Origin: Rhizobium giardinii bv. giardinii H152
GTDB taxonomy: Bacteria > Pseudomonadota > Alphaproteobacteria > Rhizobiales > Rhizobiaceae
Length of the DNA stretch: 64,000 nt
Reading direction: 5' to 3'
Assembly (NCBI RefSeq): GCF_000379605.1
Contig: NZ_KB902602.1
Span: 62,001 to 126,000, forward strand
Each line of letters begins with the position of its first letter. Positions within the stretch are counted from its first letter, which is position 1. The translations under genes and the position numbers were made by a program. Under the pieces are notes generated by a model. It did no database searches and was not told the origin of the DNA. It saw nothing but the letters and a program-made list of their open reading frames with translations. This document shows, piece after piece, positions 61,532-64,000 of this stretch.

Positions 61532-62242
61532 TCAGCAGATCGAATAGCCGCCATCGATGGGGATCATGGTGCCGGTCACGTAGCCCGCGTCGTTCGACAG
61601 AAGGAAGCGGACGACAGACGCCACTTCAGCGGGTTTGGCCCAGCGCCCCATTGGAATGCGGGCGTTGATGCGCTCGGCCCGTTCGGCATCGGTGCGGGCC
61701 CTTTCCGAAATGCGTGTTTCCACCCAGCCCGGTGCGACGGAATTGACGCGGACCCCGCGGCTTGCCCAGGCGACAGCCTGGGAGCGGGTGACGGCCGCTA
61801 CGGCCGCCTTGCTGGCGGTATAGGCCGGCGCGCCGGGGGAACCGAAGATGGCCCACATGGAGGCGACGTTGACGACCGCGCCCCCGACCTGTTCGAGCCG
61901 GTCGACAAGGGCGTTGGCGAGCGCGAAGCCGGCGGTAAGGTTGACGCGCATGACCTGTTCGAAGGCGTCGGTCTCCCACTCCTGCTGGTGCCGAAGCATG
62001 CCTGCACAGTTGACGAGCGCCGAAACGGGCCGCCCCTCCGGCAGGGCCGCGACACTTGCCGCCGTCTCAGTAATATCGACGGTGTGGAAGGTGATGGCCA
62101 CGGGCAGATCGACATCGCGATCCAGACCCAGCGCAACCACCTCATAGCCGCTTTCGGTCAGGAGTTGCGCGACGGCACGGCCTATCCCGGTGCCGCCTCC
62201 GGTCACGACTGCAAGGGGCGTTTCCCTGTCCTTGTTGGGCAT
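61532..62242 (-). CDS. short-chain dehydrogenase (FabG-like)
   Basis: 236 residues from ATG 62242, which follows GAGGAGGAATACAAA. Cofactor loop LAVVTGGGTGIGRAVAQLLT, Asn in ALVNCAGMLRHQ, Tyr/Lys in APAYTASKAAVAAVTRSQAV, and the tail LLSNDAGYVTGTMIPIDGGY. Normal length. Operon partner of the MDR and the iron-type dehydrogenase genes. Confidence 0.92.
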   Translation of the reverse strand: MPNKDRETPLAVVTGGGTGIGRAVAQLLTESGYEVVALGLDRDVDLPVAITFHTVDITETAASVAALPEGRPVSALVNCAGMLRHQQEWETDAFEQVMRVNLTAGFALANALVDRLEQVGGAVVNVASMWAIFGSPGAPAYTASKAAVAAVTRSQAVAWASRGVRVNSVAPGWVETRISERARTDAERAERINARIPMGRWAKPAEVASVVRFLLSNDAGYVTGTMIPIDGGYSIC

Positions 62243-62255
62243 TTTGTATTCCTCC

Positions 62256-63386
62256 TCAGTTGGTTGCGGCAGGGCGCCCAATGGCCTCCGCCTCGATGGC
62301 GAGCATGGCGTCCACCAGATCATCGACGGTCAGCGGCCTTGGAAAATTGAGGATGTGCGGCACGGCGATCGACGCTTGCGCCATGTCGATCAGCTGCGAT
62401 CGGTCGATCTCGGTGGCCGTCAGGTCCGAAAGACAAAGCGGCAGCCCCGCATGGTGGTAGAGCTCGACTAGCGCGGTGGGCATGGCTTCACCGAGCAGCC
62501 GGTGGTGGACGACCAGCCCATAGGCGACCTGCAAGCCGTGGGGCCGCGATGCGATGCCCGGCAGCAGCGACAGGCCGCGTGTCAGCGCATGGGGTACGGA
62601 AAGGCCGCCGCTTTCAAAGCCGAGGCCGGCCATCAGGATCATGGCTTCGACGGCGGCTTCAAAGGATTCGGTCACCTCCCCGGTGCCGGCGGCGTCATAG
62701 GCGGCCCTGCCGTGCGCGATGAGCGTGTCGTAGCATGCCGCAGCAATCGTGCCTGCAAGCAGAGTCGGACGCGACCTGAACATGGTGACGCCCTTGCCAG
62801 AGGCGCAGGCAAGCGCTTCGGCCCTCTTGGAAAGTGCATCGCCAAGCCCGGCGGCGAACATCGATTTTGGCGCGCCCGCGAGAATTGCGGTATCGGCGAT
62901 CACGAAATCCGGGTTGCGGGCAAGATGCCGGACCTCGAGAAGCACCTCGTGCTCGTCGTAGAGCACATAGTTCTTGCTGGTCGGCGCATCGTTCGAGGCG
63001 ACGGTGGGAATTGTGATCAGCCGCAGGGAGCGCGTATCAGCCAAAGCCTTGCCCGCGTCGATCGCCCGGCCGCCGCCCGCCGCCATGACGATAACAGGCG
63101 TCTCCTCGCCGAGCATGGCAGCAAGCTCGCCGCCGGTCAGCGGACCCAGGCGCCCCTTGAAGGGGAGCACAACGAGGGAAACGCCGTGCTCCCGGCAGGA
63201 GCTACGAATGGTGTGTTCCACGAGCGGCAGGATGTAGGCGTCGGCCACCAGCACCGCGCTTCGGCCGATCTGGCGCGCGAAGCCTCCGATGCGGTGAAGG
63301 ATCGCAGGCCCTTGCACATAGCGGCCTGGACCCCCGAAAACCTTGAGTTCGGCGTCGAAAATATTCAAAGGGGAGTTCATGTTCAT
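62256..63386 (-). CDS. iron-type (glycerol dehydrogenase-like) alcohol dehydrogenase
   Basis: 376 residues, GldA family. NAD region MAAGGGRAIDAGKALAD (about 100-116) and TIPTVASNDAPTSKNYVLYD. Metal ligands: Asp in GLGDALSKRAEA, His in GLSVPHALTRGL and His in RPHGLQVAYGLVVHH. Oxidises polyols at a secondary alcohol with NAD; glycerol itself or a larger polyol could be the substrate. First gene of the operon; the start is MNMNSPLNIF or the Met two codons later. Divergent from the shikimate-dehydrogenase-like gene. Confidence 0.92.
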   Translation of the reverse strand: MNMNSPLNIFDAELKVFGGPGRYVQGPAILHRIGGFARQIGRSAVLVADAYILPLVEHTIRSSCREHGVSLVVLPFKGRLGPLTGGELAAMLGEETPVIVMAAGGGRAIDAGKALADTRSLRLITIPTVASNDAPTSKNYVLYDEHEVLLEVRHLARNPDFVIADTAILAGAPKSMFAAGLGDALSKRAEALACASGKGVTMFRSRPTLLAGTIAAACYDTLIAHGRAAYDAAGTGEVTESFEAAVEAMILMAGLGFESGGLSVPHALTRGLSLLPGIASRPHGLQVAYGLVVHHRLLGEAMPTALVELYHHAGLPLCLSDLTATEIDRSQLIDMAQASIAVPHILNFPRPLTVDDLVDAMLAIEAEAIGRPAATN

Positions 63387-63467
63387 GTCTCTATGGATAT
63401 TTCATATATCATATATTATGTAGTTCGGCGTGCAAGCACCTTCTTTGTCATTTTAAGGATTTCACCC
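63387..63467. promoter_or_regulatory. AT-rich divergent promoter region
   Basis: The 81-bp gap contains ATATTTCATATATCATATAT, a stretch with overlapping inverted ATATATGATATA arms, unlike the GC-rich surroundings. It must carry the promoters of both divergent genes and probably one operator. AT-rich short inverted repeats such as this are typical of GntR/FCD or similar regulators, none of which is encoded in view. Confidence 0.45.
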
Positions 63468-64000
63468 ATGATTACCGGTTACACCCGCTTCGTTCCTCTG
63501 CTCGCCCATCCCTGCCGCCATGTGCGCACACCACCGCTGTTCAATGCAGAATGTGAACGTCAGGGCGAGGACATCGTCATGGTGCCGCTCGATGTCGCGC
63601 CGGATAGGCTGCGGAACACCGTCGAGAGCTTCCGGGCGATCGAAAACGTCGCTGGCATGGTGATCACCATTCCACACAAGGGCGCGGTGGCGGCACTTTG
63701 CGACCGCCTTACCGGGGCGGCCGAGCTTGTCGGCACCTGCAACATCGTGCGCCGGGAGAAGGACGGCAGCCTCACCGGCGGCATGTTCGACGGCGAAGGG
63801 TTCGTTGCCGGTCTTTTGCAGCGGGGACACGATCCGGCGGGCCGGCGCGTGCTGCTCGTCGGTGCAGGCGGCGCGGCGGGCGGCGTCGCGCATGCGCTGC
63901 TCGGAGCGGGTGTGGCGAGCCTGACGATCGCGAACCGCTCGCCCGAAAAGGCCGAGGCGCTGGCGGGCCGGTTGCAAGGTATCTTCCGCGATGCCCAAGT
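63468..64000 (+). CDS. shikimate dehydrogenase-like protein, 3' end outside the window
   Basis: 177 codons are visible. Substrate domain start ITGYTRFVPLLAHPCRHVRT, the Lys of ITIPHKGAVAAL, then GTCNIVRREKDGSLTGGMFD with Asp in GGMFDGEGF, and the NADP loop VLLVGAGGAAGGVAHALLGA. The canonical AroE NTD motif is replaced by MFD (Asn to Met, Thr to Phe), as in AroE-like relatives, so this is likely a catabolic shikimate/quinate-type or other hydroxy-acid dehydrogenase rather than biosynthetic AroE. ATG 63468 has AAGGATTTCACCC upstream. Confidence 0.85.
   Translation, partial: MITGYTRFVPLLAHPCRHVRTPPLFNAECERQGEDIVMVPLDVAPDRLRNTVESFRAIENVAGMVITIPHKGAVAALCDRLTGAAELVGTCNIVRREKDGSLTGGMFDGEGFVAGLLQRGHDPAGRRVLLVGAGGAAGGVAHALLGAGVASLTIANRSPEKAEALAGRLQGIFRDAQ

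Noticed and set aside
1-64000. CRISPR arrays, rRNA, replication genes
   Set aside because: No regularly spaced direct repeats, rRNA-like stretches, or RepABC/DnaA-type genes were seen while reading the window.

Overview
The window looks like an accessory replicon or an island of a Rhizobiales bacterium, most likely Rhizobiaceae (Rhizobium/Agrobacterium/Sinorhizobium group). The evidence is family content: a DUF982 protein, a VKOR/SPW-repeat protein, a DUF429 fragment, a DUF1254 protein, a hydroxyproline locus laid out like the rhizobial hyp genes, a bifunctional IolC-DUF2090 kinase, and many ABC sugar transporters with GC-rich codon use. No rRNA, tRNA, replication origin or CRISPR array was seen.

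Region 1 (about 1-19 kb) is gene-poor and eroded. It holds a DUF488 scrap, an N-terminally cut VKOR/SPW protein, an NAD(P)-binding remnant, a DUF1857 gene, an NmrA-type gene divergent from a LysR regulator, an IS6 remnant, and a DUF429 fragment. These are followed by many very small genes. Intact genes include a CHRD protein with a possible ECF-sigma promoter, a DUF1254 protein, a Hint-domain Tat protein, a NUDIX hydrolase, a DUF7674 protein and an MscS channel. Several segments are duplicated: a tandem pair of small overlapping genes (6.6-7.0 kb), a diverged ~0.5 kb duplication flanking the DUF1254 gene, a repeated leader of about 110 bp, and a repeated gene tail.

Region 2 (19.3-28.4 kb) is a hydroxyproline/proline-analogue catabolic locus. 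It has a P5C-reductase-like enzyme and a GntR regulator divergent from an amino-acid ABC transporter, a DapA-like deaminase, an FAD amine oxidase, a semialdehyde dehydrogenase and a proline-racemase-family enzyme with a Ser/Cys active-site pair. The locus is decaying. The permease is frameshifted twice, the dehydrogenase runs out of frame into a headless racemase gene, and two SDR stumps follow.

Region 3 (28.4-41.7 kb) is one long minus-strand inositol operon: periplasmic binding protein, permease, ATPase, TIM-barrel protein, Gfo/Idh/MocA oxidoreductase, a second TIM-barrel protein, iolE, iolC, iolD, iolB and an iolI-like stump. A divergent LacI-type regulator faces it. The intergenic region holds a perfect 20-bp palindrome.

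Region 4 (41.8-43.4 kb) contains two broken genes (SnoaL-like DUF1348 and GNAT). Region 5 (43.4-52.5 kb) is a polyol locus: a CUT1-type ABC transporter, a xylitol/sorbitol-type dehydrogenase, three SDRs, a small membrane protein and a divergent AraC regulator. Region 6 (52.5-54.6 kb) is a mobile-element scar, with a truncated IS91-type transposase and a frameshifted tyrosine recombinase against a broken SDR. Region 7 (54.8-60.3 kb) holds a LysR regulator divergent from an SDR/ABM/DJ-1 operon, then an XRE-cupin regulator divergent from a class I/II aminotransferase, with two matching operator-like sites. Region 8 (60.5-64 kb) has a three-gene dehydrogenase operon (MDR, SDR, iron-type polyol dehydrogenase) divergent from a shikimate-dehydrogenase-like gene that runs off the window.
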